Below are positions 18,778-27,594 of a DNA stretch of 64,000 nucleotides, in pieces. Position 1 is the first letter of the stretch. The number at the start of each line of letters is the position of its first letter. A program made the translations under genes and the position numbers. The notes under the pieces are model-generated. The model did no database searches and had not been told where the DNA came from. It saw nothing but the letters and a program-made list of their open reading frames with translations. The DNA is taken from contig NZ_JAUOQR010000004.1 of NCBI RefSeq assembly GCF_030547185.1, positions 1 to 64,000 of the forward strand. Direction: 5' to 3'. The DNA is from Neptuniibacter sp. 1_MG-2023. Its GTDB lineage: Bacteria > Pseudomonadota > Gammaproteobacteria > Pseudomonadales > Balneatricaceae.

Positions 18778-19713
18778 TTATGAATTCTTGTGGTGAACCA
18801 TATGGGACGCAAGGGCACAAGAAGCTAAACGTGCCAATGTTTTATCTGCTCTGCTAGTCAGAATGATCGGTACTTTTGCCCCTAAAGCTATACCAGCTGA
18901 TTTTGCATTGGCTAGATAAATCAATTGTTTAGCTATCATGTTGGCCGCTTCTAAGTCGGGAGCTAGAAGAATATCTGCATCGCCAGAAACTTCCGATACT
19001 ATATGTTTATCAATGGCGGCTTGCCGTGAAATTGCATTGTCAAAGGCAAGAGGACCATCGAGTAAGCCACCTGTAATCTGTCCACGATCAGACATTTTAC
19101 AAAGTGCTGCAGCATCAATCGTGCTTTGAATATTAGGTTTAACTTTTTCTACCGCTGACAAAATGGCTACTTTAGGTATATCAACACCTAAAGCATGGCA
19201 GAAATCGATAGCGTTTTGAGTGATGTCTGCTTTGCAATAGAGGTCTGGAACTATATTGATGGCAGCATCAGTAATAATGAGTGGCTTGTGGTAGTTGGGA
19301 ATATCAAAGACAAAGACATGGCTTAAACGTCGTTCAGTGCGAATCCCTTTAATCTTATGTACTACGGCACGTAATAGCTCTGATGTACCTAAGTGGCCTT
19401 TCATTAAGGCTTCAGATTCACCACGCTTTACTAGCTCGCAAGCGATCTCAGCGGAGGCATGGCTATGTTCTGTGTTAATCAGCTCAAAATCGTTTATGTT
19501 TAGATTCTGCTCTTCCGCAACAGCCCTAATTTTATCTTCTGGGCCAACTAATGTCGGGATAATTAAATTATGTTCCGCGGCCTCAACAGCACCGATAAGG
19601 CTGTTACTGTCAACAGGATGAGCAACAACCGTGCGAATTGGGCGTGCTTTTTCAGCTTGTTTTATAAAAAACTCTAACTGATCATGCAGTGGCGGTTTTT
19701 CTTGAATAACCAT
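18778..19713 (-). CDS. Phosphate acetyl/butyryltransferase (short Pta/Ptb type)
   Basis: Transfers an acyl group between CoA and phosphate, feeding acyl-phosphate to the kinase downstream. At 311 residues it matches the short catalytic type (PTA_PTB domain, like phosphotransbutyrylase) rather than the long E. coli Pta with its N-terminal domains. Motifs include KGHLGTSELLRAV and DGPLAFDNAIS near the active site, and LLAPDLEAANM toward the end. GAGG precedes the ATG at 19713. Whether acetyl-CoA or a longer acyl-CoA is preferred cannot be told from the sequence. Confidence 0.88.
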   Translation of the reverse strand: MVIQEKPPLHDQLEFFIKQAEKARPIRTVVAHPVDSNSLIGAVEAAEHNLIIPTLVGPEDKIRAVAEEQNLNINDFELINTEHSHASAEIACELVKRGESEALMKGHLGTSELLRAVVHKIKGIRTERRLSHVFVFDIPNYHKPLIITDAAINIVPDLYCKADITQNAIDFCHALGVDIPKVAILSAVEKVKPNIQSTIDAAALCKMSDRGQITGGLLDGPLAFDNAISRQAAIDKHIVSEVSGDADILLAPDLEAANMIAKQLIYLANAKSAGIALGAKVPIILTSRADKTLARLASCALASHMVHHKNS

Positions 19714-20472
19714 TGAGACCTCGGGATTTTTTATCAAAAAGTAACATGCCAATACTTATTCTAAAGCGACGTATTAACAAAAGAATATCTTTAGTCTATT
19801 GCTTAATTATGACGCACTGCAACATTTTTTCTAATGATGTATGTCATTTTTAGTTAAGAGTTTGAAAATATTAATATTTAAAACTTAGAAGGAGGTTTTA
19901 TTATTACTTGATATCTTGCTTAAGACTTAATTTTGGGGTGAATTTAAAATAATATGTACTTGTTTTGTACAGGTCGGTTCTGCAAGATTGTATCCAATTT
20001 AACGCTATTTTTGCCTCCTTTTTTACGGATAATTAGGCATGCTGCAAAGGGTTTTCCGTGGCTGTTAGTTCCACCCTTAAGACTTTTTATTAAACGATTT
20101 AGAAGGTTTATCTGTGGAGTGCTTAGGGTGGCAATAATCGCAGATGCTAAATCTCTATAGCTAGGGTTACATTGCGACGTATTTATGGCTCCTCTTATGA
20201 TTTATGGTACTTGATCTGTGTTTTGTAGGGCCTGTTTTGTTTAGTTTTATAGGTAGTAGTGATAAAGAATAGGTAATATTTAGTGTGGAAAGATTTTTTA
20301 TTAGGTTATGTTGATATATCTTTGTTAAGGCAAGAACTTAATGTGCGCATCTAAAGTTATGGGCTGTTAGAATAGAGCTTTCTTGTACGTTAAAACGCAA
20401 AATATGTGCGTTATAGCGAGTTTGATCAGGTTGTCAGATTGTAATAGCCGCTTTATGGGTTGAGGAACTTTC
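19714..20472. other. Long AT-rich intergenic region (divergent promoters)
   Basis: About 760 bases between the minus-strand pta-ackA operon and the plus-strand DUF2333 gene. Seen here: a 14-base palindrome AAATATTAATATTT (19866-19879); a near-perfect Shine-Dalgarno AAGGAGG (19889-19895) with no credible ORF behind it; and an inverted repeat AACGCA ... TGCGTT (20394-20412) about 60 bases before the next gene. A minus-strand frame of 85 codons (19944-20201) is open but has no normal start codon. Confidence 0.45.
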
Positions 20473-21507
20473 ATGGGATTATTGATTGATTGGTTTTTGG
20501 ATTTTTGGGATAACATGCCGGGCGGTAAAATAAGTCGCGCATTCTTTGCAGCGATTTTGTTGACGATTGTTGTTTCTATACCTTTAGGCGTTTATTGGAG
20601 TATTACCCCAAGTGCGTTTGATCCTATATCTGAAGCGGAGATTGATGCTGATGAGCGAGGTCTAGAGATTACCACTGGGTACACTACGGTTTTTACCCTA
20701 CAGCGTTTGGTTGATACATTGCTACATAAGCCGGGTGGATATATTAGTAATGATATAGCGCCTCCAGGTGTGTGGTTAGATAATATTAGTAACTGGGAGT
20801 ACGGCGTATTAGTACAATCCCGTGACTTAGCTAGAGCGATGCGGAAAGATTTTAGTCGTTCTCAATCTCAATCTGTAGAGTATTTAGCACTGACAGTAGC
20901 TGAGCCGCAACTCAACTTTGATGCTAATAGCTGGCTGATCCCTTCGTCTGAATCGCAATATAAAGAGGGTTTAGACGCCTTGTTAAGTTATCAACTTGCT
21001 TTGGCAAGTACAGAGGAAACTGAAGCTCAGTTTTTTGCCCGAGCAGATAATCTTAATAACTGGCTGGGTGATGTACAAACGCGTTTGGGAAGTTTGTCTC
21101 AACGCTTGAGTGCCAGTGTAGGTCAGAAGCGTTTGAATACGGATTTAGCGGGGGATGCTGAGGCTGAACAGTCCACGGTAGTCGCGAGCGAGACCGAAAT
21201 AAAAACCGCATGGCTAGAGATTGATGATGTCTTCTTTGAAGCACGGGGATCTGCATGGGCTTTATTGCATATTATGAAAGCGATCGAGCATGATTTTGGG
21301 CCGGTGCTGGCAAAGAAAAATGCCCGGGTAAGTCTACGTCAAATTATACGAGAGCTTGAGGCTACTCAAGATACCGTATGGAGCCCAATGATCTTAAATG
21401 GTGGGGGATTTGGTCTTTTTGCAAATCACTCATTGGTAATGGCTAATTATATTTCTCGAGCGAATGCGTCAATTATTGACTTGCGAGATCTATTGAGCAA
21501 AGGCTAA
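20473..21507 (+). CDS. DUF2333 family membrane protein
   Basis: 344-residue protein with one membrane helix near the N terminus (about 22-44, FFAAILLTIVVSIPLGVYW). A large, mainly helical periplasmic domain follows. The sequence around TTGYTTVFTLQRLVDTLLHKPGGYISNDIAPPG is characteristic of the DUF2333 family found in marine gammaproteobacteria and pseudomonads. No function is established for the family. It begins after a long intergenic region and ends at a strong terminator, so it is monocistronic. Confidence 0.85.
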   Translation: MGLLIDWFLDFWDNMPGGKISRAFFAAILLTIVVSIPLGVYWSITPSAFDPISEAEIDADERGLEITTGYTTVFTLQRLVDTLLHKPGGYISNDIAPPGVWLDNISNWEYGVLVQSRDLARAMRKDFSRSQSQSVEYLALTVAEPQLNFDANSWLIPSSESQYKEGLDALLSYQLALASTEETEAQFFARADNLNNWLGDVQTRLGSLSQRLSASVGQKRLNTDLAGDAEAEQSTVVASETEIKTAWLEIDDVFFEARGSAWALLHIMKAIEHDFGPVLAKKNARVSLRQIIRELEATQDTVWSPMILNGGGFGLFANHSLVMANYISRANASIIDLRDLLSKG

Positions 21508-21536
21508 TACTCATTGGTCAGCGTGTTTTGAAACTA

Positions 21537-21566
21537 AAAAGAGAGCATTTATGCTCTCTTTTTTTA
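21537..21566 (+). terminator. Rho-independent terminator
   Basis: A 12-bp stem, AAAAGAGAGCAT / ATGCTCTCTTTT, with a 2-base loop and a long T-run lies about 30 bases past the DUF2333 stop. Confidence 0.9.
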
Positions 21567-21611
21567 TATTAGGTCTACACTGAGATGTATTAAAGGCAAA
21601 GGAGGAGAGTT

Positions 21612-22052
21612 ATGCCTCGCCGTTTTATAAGACATCCTACGGGAATACCGATTCAACTTTCCATACCTAACTATAACTCAGAACGCTTATCGGGTTACGC
21701 TCCGCGCTGTGTTCAAACGAACGATATTAGTGTGGGTGGGCTTTCATGTGAATCATCTGAAGCAATGAGTGCAGGGCAAGCTGTTGAGGTTGAAATTTGG
21801 TTAAATGATCCCTCATTTAAAACGATTGGTCATGTTCTTTGGTGTAAAGGAGATGGTGCTGGGTACCTAGTAGGTATAGGTTTTTCTGATTTTGCTACGG
21901 CTTATTCGGTAAGGATGGTTGAGCAAGTTTGTCATATAGAGGAGTATCGCCAGAAGGTGCTTGATGAAGAGGGACGTCAGCTGAGTTCAGAGGGGGCCGC
22001 AGAGGAGTGGATAGATAAGTATGCTGCAGAGTTTCCTTTATACCCTTGTTAG
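21612..22052 (+). CDS. PilZ domain protein (c-di-GMP receptor)
   Basis: 146 residues. The N-terminal RRFIRHP provides the RxxxR arginine motif, and NDISVGG (about residues 36-42) gives the (D/N)xSxxG motif; together these bind cyclic-di-GMP. The strands after it (VEVEIWLNDPSFKTIGHVLWCK) fit the PilZ beta barrel. It has no other domain, so it is likely a single-domain adaptor. GGAGGAGAG precedes the ATG. The EAL gene at 58713 shows that c-di-GMP signalling is present in this genome, but a direct link is not shown. Confidence 0.88.
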   Translation: MPRRFIRHPTGIPIQLSIPNYNSERLSGYAPRCVQTNDISVGGLSCESSEAMSAGQAVEVEIWLNDPSFKTIGHVLWCKGDGAGYLVGIGFSDFATAYSVRMVEQVCHIEEYRQKVLDEEGRQLSSEGAAEEWIDKYAAEFPLYPC

Positions 22053-22073
22053 ATAATCAGTAAAAAAAACAGA

Positions 22074-22103
22074 GTACAACCATTACCTAAGTAATAGTTG
22101 TAC
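22074..22103. terminator. Hairpin between convergent PilZ and AAA genes
   Basis: A stem of GTACAAC / GTTGTAC extended by ATTAC / GTAAT, with loop CTAA. It lies in the 88-base gap between convergent genes. Only AT-rich sequence flanks it, so it may end transcription from either side. Confidence 0.55.
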
Positions 22104-22140
22104 ATCCTTTAAATTCAAAGTATCTGCAAGACAAGTACTG

Positions 22141-24045
22141 TTAAAGCAGTGGTTGCACTTCTAAATTTTGTTCCTTGCTAATAAGCCACTCACCCTCGAT
22201 ATTCTCTATGGTGAGGCGTTTAAGGGTTTTATCTTTATAGCCGTTGGCTGCTTCATAGTTGATCCAAAAATCAACCGTTACCATCGAATCAGACAGCTGG
22301 ATATTTGAGAACTCAGTTCGTTCTAACTTAATCCATTCCGGTGTTGTTAAAGCGGTGTGTCTTTTCTGTAACCAGCGTTGATGGGTTTTGTATGGGCCAT
22401 TAAAGACGGATGTGTAAGTGAAAATATAATCTTCATGGTTTTGAGTTTGCCAAGCATTCTGCCAACGATTAATAAGCGCTGTCGCTTGATCTAATGGCTG
22501 TTTTTCTTTCTGCGAGGTTGCAACAGTAAGGGTTGTGTTGTTATCTGTGCTTACAACCTTGTCTGTAGCAGAGACTTCCTGAGTTGTATCACCTTGTGAC
22601 GCTGTAGTAACGCTGGCTTGATCTACGCTCAGAGGTTCTGAAGTTAGTTGTGCTGAGGTTTCAGCAATCGCTGGTAGCGCTTCAGCCTGATTCGCTGCAA
22701 GGCTTTCTTTTGAGGAGCTGTCTGAGTTACTGAATGCCGGTTTTGTTTCTACAGCGGAGTTAAGACCCTCTTTCTTTTTCGTATCTAGCGCGTGTTTTAT
22801 TTTAGCGCCTTGCTCTTTTTGCGCCTCAATCAATGCTAGTTGTAGGCGATTGTTTTCTATCTTAGCCTCGGTTAATTCAGTCTCTAACTGTAGTAGTTTC
22901 ATTTTTACTTCAGTTTGAAATAGGTCGGGTGAAGCGTTGGTAGCTAGAGGGTTCTCAGATTTGTTAGCTGCATTATCATTAGCGCTAGCCGTCGATAGGC
23001 TGGTGTCTTGGTTTGTTAAATCAGTGGTTTTAAGATCCGTAGTCTTAACCGTGCTTTGCGATTTATCTTTGGCAACACTTGGCGGCGTTACACTGAAATT
23101 CGCTGCCTGCTGGGTTCCTGAAGCTGTGGGTTCTGATTCAGCAAAGACCGCCACTGCTGGGGGTTCTGAAGATGGCTGAGGTTCATCTGTAAATAAAAAG
23201 TGATTTATGCCGACGCCTAAGGCCAGTATGGCGACAAAAGCTAAGGCAAAAATACCTGAATGATTGGTATGCAAAGGCTTGCTGTTATGTTCATTGTTTG
23301 CAAAGTCTTTACGGGTAATCACATCTTTGTGAATCAAAGGCAACAAAAGGGCTTTTAGACGGCTGATCCGCCCCTCTGTTTGTTCTATCATTGAGAAATC
23401 TGTGCCTATTTCATAAGGTGTAGGGGGTAGGCCTTTTATAGCGCACAGGTAATATATATAGCCTTCGATATCGTCTATTTGTAGAGGATTAAGAGTGACT
23501 TCAGTTTTAATCCAATTATGAAAATCAGCCTCAGGTGTTTTACCTGTGTGGATAACTAAATAGTCTTTGCGAACAACGATGAGTTTAATTGCACCAGCCG
23601 TTGTTTCTGATGTTAAGCAAAGCTGTTTAAGCGCGTCAGCGACAGTTGCCGATGAATCTATAGCTTCTTGATCAATAACGACTAAGCAATATTGACCCGC
23701 ATCTTTAGTATCACGCAGTGCTTGAATCAGATCTTTTTTTTGTTTGGGTACCTTGAGACATTCGGCTAGTTTCGAATAAAACTGTGAAGGTTTAGTCAGT
23801 GCCGTATCGAACCGTACGACAGGAACCCCTTTGTGTTGATAATCACTAATCAGCTCAGATACAAGTGTGGTTTTACCTGTGCCTTCCACCCCTTTGAGGA
23901 TGACTGCGCTGTGATTATCGAGAGCATCACGCAAAGCATAAAGTGCCTTTTTATAACCCCTATGTCGATAAGGGGTTATTAAAGGTTGTTCACTATTCTC
24001 TGATCCGTGGTTACTCTCAGCGTGAAGCTGATTTTCCTGTAGCAT
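22141..24045 (-). CDS. ExeA-like AAA ATPase with membrane helix and C-terminal Csd6-like domain
   Basis: 634 residues. The cytoplasmic AAA domain (about 20-240) has Walker A GVEGTGKTT (52-60) and Walker B VVIDQ (D125, with Gln and Glu next to it). It resembles the ExeA/GspA ATPases that couple to peptidoglycan in type II secretion. One membrane helix follows (about 264-281). Then comes a long low-complexity Ser/Thr/Ala periplasmic linker with a coiled coil (about 370-410). The last 110 residues, from NRWQNAWQTQNHEDY, form an NTF2/SnoaL-like domain as in the C terminus of Csd6. The same domain ends three neighbouring proteins. Function is inferred to be envelope-related, perhaps placing or powering a peptidoglycan-bound assembly. 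Confidence 0.8.
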   Translation of the reverse strand: MLQENQLHAESNHGSENSEQPLITPYRHRGYKKALYALRDALDNHSAVILKGVEGTGKTTLVSELISDYQHKGVPVVRFDTALTKPSQFYSKLAECLKVPKQKKDLIQALRDTKDAGQYCLVVIDQEAIDSSATVADALKQLCLTSETTAGAIKLIVVRKDYLVIHTGKTPEADFHNWIKTEVTLNPLQIDDIEGYIYYLCAIKGLPPTPYEIGTDFSMIEQTEGRISRLKALLLPLIHKDVITRKDFANNEHNSKPLHTNHSGIFALAFVAILALGVGINHFLFTDEPQPSSEPPAVAVFAESEPTASGTQQAANFSVTPPSVAKDKSQSTVKTTDLKTTDLTNQDTSLSTASANDNAANKSENPLATNASPDLFQTEVKMKLLQLETELTEAKIENNRLQLALIEAQKEQGAKIKHALDTKKKEGLNSAVETKPAFSNSDSSSKESLAANQAEALPAIAETSAQLTSEPLSVDQASVTTASQGDTTQEVSATDKVVSTDNNTTLTVATSQKEKQPLDQATALINRWQNAWQTQNHEDYIFTYTSVFNGPYKTHQRWLQKRHTALTTPEWIKLERTEFSNIQLSDSMVTVDFWINYEAANGYKDKTLKRLTIENIEGEWLISKEQNLEVQPLL

Positions 24046-24155
24046 GATTAAGGCTAATCTCGATTACATTCTATATGTATAAGTTAGCTGCAATTATATT
24101 CCTTTTGGATACGACTTCCAATTACAGAGTGCCTCAAGGTTATTCAGTCGGCTGT

Positions 24156-24527
24156 TTACTGTTCTATCGCTGTTTTCAATTTATCTTGATAAGGGGGCCA
24201 ACCCATAGCTTTACCACCGAGCAGATGTAGGTGGATGTGGTAAACCGTTTGTCCACCATCTTCATTGCAATTAAAAACCGTGCGGTAGCCGTCTTCCTCA
24301 AAACCCATCTGTTTAGCAATAGTAGCCGCACTTTTTATCATGTGACCGATGAGAGGTGTTTGTTCTTCGCTAATATCATTGAGTGTTGATATATGTATGC
24401 GAGGAATAATCAGTAAATGGGTTGGCGCTTGGGGATTAATATCATTAAAAGCAATTACATGCTCATCTTCATAAACGATCTGTGCAGGTATCTCTTTATT
24501 GATAATTTTACAAAAAAGGCAGTCCAT
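24156..24527 (-). CDS. HIT family purine-nucleotide hydrolase (HinT-like)
   Basis: 123-residue histidine-triad protein. The N-terminal CLFCKI and the C-terminal triad HIHLHLLGG (about residues 97-105) are diagnostic; the middle His attacks the alpha phosphate of AMP-lysine or phosphoramidate substrates. Length and ending (GGKAMGWPP) match bacterial HinT. It is monocistronic and sits upstream of the ATPase gene on the same strand, 110 bases away. A functional link with the envelope genes around it is not evident. Confidence 0.92.
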   Translation of the reverse strand: MDCLFCKIINKEIPAQIVYEDEHVIAFNDINPQAPTHLLIIPRIHISTLNDISEEQTPLIGHMIKSAATIAKQMGFEEDGYRTVFNCNEDGGQTVYHIHLHLLGGKAMGWPPYQDKLKTAIEQ

Positions 24528-24863
24528 AATTCTCTCTCAATAAAGCTTTTTTAGCAGTATAGCGAGATTAATTGAGTTTAAACAACAGGGTTGATCGTTG
24601 TTGGTTGAATTTAAGGGAGGTTGACCTGTTTTAGTTAGTGGCCACTAAAAGTATGCTTTGATTGGGTGAAAGCTTTGTTTTAAATAAGCGATTACAAGCT
24701 TAATGGGGCGGGGGGGGTTAGAAAGTGTTGATTTAGGTACGATAAAATGACGTTATGGCAGAGTTTTCTTCGAATTTAGCCGTTTATCTAGATAAATTAA
24801 GTCCCATTAACACTGAATATCGTTATAATCAGAGCTTAAATTACGTTGGGGTTGTTTGGGTAA
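24528..24863. other. Intergenic region with G-tract and candidate promoter
   Basis: 336 bases between the divergent HIT and YkuD genes. It contains a G-rich run GGGGCGGGGGGGG (24705-24717, eight Gs at the end) and a TATAAT hexamer (24824-24829) 35 bases before the YkuD start, without a good -35 at standard spacing. A 60-codon frame starting at 24755 overlaps the YkuD start and looks like a chance ORF. Confidence 0.4.
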
Positions 24864-26078
24864 ATGACAAAAGGTTTGATCGGTTCTGTAATTGCTTGGG
24901 GAATACTTTCTTCATTTGGGAATGCCGCAGCGGATGAGTTATCTCAAGGTCCTTATGGTTTATCTGATGGTAATGAAGAGCTTTTATTAAGTGGTTTAAA
25001 GAACCTGAGTAGTCATGAGTTAGATTCGGCATTAACTGACCTGAAACAGTTGACTGAACGCCGCCCGGACTTTCGCCTTGCTCAGCTTGTCTATGCAGAT
25101 ATTTTATCTGCTCAAGCACAAGGAGCGCCTTTAAGTAGTTCTGGCAGCCATAGTGATAAACAGAAAATTGATGGATTAATTTCTGAAGCTAAAGTGCGCT
25201 TATTGATGGAGATGGAAAAGCCATCCATTGATATGCTACCGGCTGATATGTTGAAAATGTCAGAAAATCAGAAATATGCAGTCGTTGTAGATACGCGACT
25301 CTCACGGTTATTTCTGTTTGAAAATCATGATGGTATTCCTGTTTTAGTTAAAGATTTCTATGCTTCCTACGGACGAGGTGGGGTTGGCAAAGAGAAAAGA
25401 GGGGATTTAAAAACACCGCTAGGCGTTTATTTTATTACAGGGCGTTTAGAGGATAAGAATTTACCCTCACGTTATGGATCTGGCGCATTGCCACTCAATT
25501 ACCCTAATGTGTGGGATGAGCGCTTAGGGAGAACAGGTAATGGTATATGGTTACATGGATCTCCGGTTGAAACATACAGCCGCCCACCTAAAGCCAGTGA
25601 AGGTTGTATCTCCCTTACGAATCCAGATTTCATCGAACTTGACCAAAAGATAGATTTTAAAGATACCCCTGTCTTGGTGGGGCATAACATTCGTTGGATT
25701 AAAAAGCAGGACTGGTTAGCGCAAAGTGAACGTTTTAATAGTTTAATTGAACGTTGGGCTGCTGATTGGGAAAGCCTTGATCATTCGCGCTATATTCAGA
25801 ATTATGCGACAAACTATCATGACGGGAAAAGAGATCTGAAACAGTTTTCTAGTTATAAAAAGCGCGTAAATAGCAGTAAAGAATTCATAGATGTTAATGT
25901 TGATAACTTAAGTCTCTACCGTTATCCCGACAATCCAGATCTCGTTGTGGCTACTTTCCGCCAAGATTATAAAAGTAGCAACCTTCAAGGGAAGTCTATT
26001 AAACGTCAATATTGGACGTTTGAGAACGATCGCTGGCGAATTGCTTATGAAGGTTTACCTTCTGTAGGTAAGCCTTAA
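24864..26078 (+). CDS. YkuD-family L,D-transpeptidase/carboxypeptidase with Csd6 architecture
   Basis: 404-residue exported enzyme. A signal peptide ends near residue 23 (FGNAAA-DEL). A helical N-terminal region (about 30-120) is followed by a YkuD domain (about 138-270) with the catalytic motif: His231-Gly232 in IWLHGSP and S245-E-G-C248 in ASEGCISL. The last 110 residues, starting at ERWAADWESLDHSRY, form an NTF2-like domain. The layout of N-domain, YkuD and NTF2 is that of Helicobacter Csd6, which trims tetrapeptides as an L,D-carboxypeptidase, so cross-linking and trimming are both possible. It probably shares a transcript with the next gene (32-base gap). Confidence 0.87.
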   Translation: MTKGLIGSVIAWGILSSFGNAAADELSQGPYGLSDGNEELLLSGLKNLSSHELDSALTDLKQLTERRPDFRLAQLVYADILSAQAQGAPLSSSGSHSDKQKIDGLISEAKVRLLMEMEKPSIDMLPADMLKMSENQKYAVVVDTRLSRLFLFENHDGIPVLVKDFYASYGRGGVGKEKRGDLKTPLGVYFITGRLEDKNLPSRYGSGALPLNYPNVWDERLGRTGNGIWLHGSPVETYSRPPKASEGCISLTNPDFIELDQKIDFKDTPVLVGHNIRWIKKQDWLAQSERFNSLIERWAADWESLDHSRYIQNYATNYHDGKRDLKQFSSYKKRVNSSKEFIDVNVDNLSLYRYPDNPDLVVATFRQDYKSSNLQGKSIKRQYWTFENDRWRIAYEGLPSVGKP

Positions 26079-26109
26079 TCCATGCTAAGTGAGTTGGGCG
26101 CTATAATAT

Positions 26110-27522
26110 ATGAACGCTTCTGAGCTATTACTTCAAAATATAGATCAGCATCAGGTTGTTCGTATTGAGGGCTCTGAGATTTGGATAAATAAGCTTTTAG
26201 CACAAACTCAGCAACATTATCCAGATCACTTCCAATGTGAAGGTAAGCTAGAACTCCTTAGTTTACAGGCGGCGTTGGCCAGCTACCTTTCCGTTGAACA
26301 AAGTGCTTCCTTAATTCTTCAAGCCTTAAAAAAACGCCTGTCCGTGGGTCGTAAGCTGTTAATCACAATTAATTGCGAAAGTGTTGATGTGCAGGCATTA
26401 ACTTATCTTTTGAGTTTGCCTTCGATATGTGATGAGCAGGGCACTGCTGTTGTTGTTTTGTTAGTGAGCACGCCCGCGCTTGTATTGGCTTTGAAGGTTA
26501 ATCCCTCCCTAGCGGCTAAGCTGGATGGCTTCTATCAAGATGGTTTTAATGCCAACAGGTCTTCCGCCTTTTTTGCTAAGAATATGCTCTGGGTTGGGTT
26601 TATTGCTGTAATCGGGCTGGGTCTTTGGCGTTGGTATAGTGGTTTTATTGACCTGGCTCCAGAGGATAAAGTTTCAGCGACTATTGATGAGGTTGTTAAA
26701 GATTCAATGGTGCCTTTAACGGTCGAACTTCTGGATGATGCAGAAGTGGCTAAGAGTGAGGTAGTAGAGCAAGTTCCAGAGCCGATAACACCGCCGATTG
26801 AGTTAAATAATGAGGCTGTTATTTCAGAGTCGACACGAGCTACTCAAAATATTGATCATGCTGGCCCAGCCGCTCAGAGCCCAATGATGTTAAATCCGGC
26901 TCTTGTTGCCGATTTGAGCGTAGTCGTAGAAGAGGCAAAAAGTAGTTTGCAGCGCGACAAGAGTGAGCTAACTCAGAGATATATGGTTGCTAATAATGCC
27001 GACTTGCCCCCAAACCATAGAGGGGGCCCTGATGGTCGAGATGTTCTGAAGGTCATCTCTGCCACTCCAGGAAAGGTGTTGAATCATTCTTTGTTAGAGG
27101 GTGCTACATCCAAACAGCAAGTGACCTCAGTTGCTGCGCTTAATAATGAAGATGAAGTAAGGAAAGTGTTCGAGATTTGGCATCAAGCTTGGCAATCTCA
27201 AAACTGGGATGCGTATATAGGGAGTTATATTCAAGATGCTTCTCTGTATGGCGTAGATATGCCAGTAGAGGAGTGGAGGCGGTTTAGGAAAGAACGATTA
27301 TTGTCGCCAGAATGGATAAAGCTTGAACTAGGAACACCAACCTTTACACGTTTAAATACCCATTGGTATCGTATTGAATTCTATCAGCGTTTTGAAAAGC
27401 CGGGCTATGCTGATGAGACTACAAAGCGTTTAGAGTTGGAGTTAACGACAGAGGGCTGGAGAATTGCGTCAGAAGCAACGGATGGTACCGTCGTATTAAA
27501 GCGACCGGGATCTGAGTTGTAA
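26110..27522 (+). CDS. Membrane protein resembling a P-loop-less AAA ATPase, with Csd6-like C-domain
   Basis: 470 residues of no established family. The N-terminal 145 residues read like the ATPase encoded at 22141-24045 with its nucleotide site erased. VVRIEGSEIWINKLL lies where that protein has VILKGVEGTGKTTL, and KLLITINCESVD lies where it has YCLVVIDQEAID. One membrane helix (about 157-176) and a poorly conserved linker follow. The C-terminal NTF2-like domain (about 350-460) contains WHQAWQSQNWDAY and EWIKLELG. The paralogy is my own reading by eye. It may be a regulatory partner of the active ATPase. Confidence 0.72.
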   Translation: MNASELLLQNIDQHQVVRIEGSEIWINKLLAQTQQHYPDHFQCEGKLELLSLQAALASYLSVEQSASLILQALKKRLSVGRKLLITINCESVDVQALTYLLSLPSICDEQGTAVVVLLVSTPALVLALKVNPSLAAKLDGFYQDGFNANRSSAFFAKNMLWVGFIAVIGLGLWRWYSGFIDLAPEDKVSATIDEVVKDSMVPLTVELLDDAEVAKSEVVEQVPEPITPPIELNNEAVISESTRATQNIDHAGPAAQSPMMLNPALVADLSVVVEEAKSSLQRDKSELTQRYMVANNADLPPNHRGGPDGRDVLKVISATPGKVLNHSLLEGATSKQQVTSVAALNNEDEVRKVFEIWHQAWQSQNWDAYIGSYIQDASLYGVDMPVEEWRRFRKERLLSPEWIKLELGTPTFTRLNTHWYRIEFYQRFEKPGYADETTKRLELELTTEGWRIASEATDGTVVLKRPGSEL

Positions 27523-27544
27523 TATTTGTGAGCTTGTGACCAAT

Positions 27545-27573
27545 AAAAAACGTCCAGTAAAGGACGTTTTTTT
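27545..27573. terminator. Bidirectional Rho-independent terminator
   Basis: AAAAAACGTCC / GGACGTTTTTTT with loop AGTAAA. The A-run before and T-run after make it work on both strands, serving the convergent genes at 26110-27522 and 27595-29115. Confidence 0.9.
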
Positions 27574-27594
27574 ATTCATACTCATTAATAAGTT

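Noticed and set aside
19889-19895. AAGGAGG Shine-Dalgarno-like sequence
   Set aside because: The nearest frame is a 14-codon TTG frame at poor spacing, so I do not call a gene.
19954-20160. 68-codon plus-strand ORF in the same region
   Set aside because: No ribosome-binding sequence, unusual Phe/Arg-rich composition and no similarity I recognise; likely chance.
19944-20201. Minus-strand open frame of 85 codons in the pta/DUF2333 intergenic region, with protein-like composition
   Set aside because: No ATG, GTG or TTG in a useful position and no ribosome-binding site. It may be a gene remnant, but nothing recognisable supports it.
24755-24937. 60-codon ORF overlapping the start of the YkuD gene
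   Set aside because: Overlaps a gene with a clear signal peptide and lacks its own ribosome-binding site.
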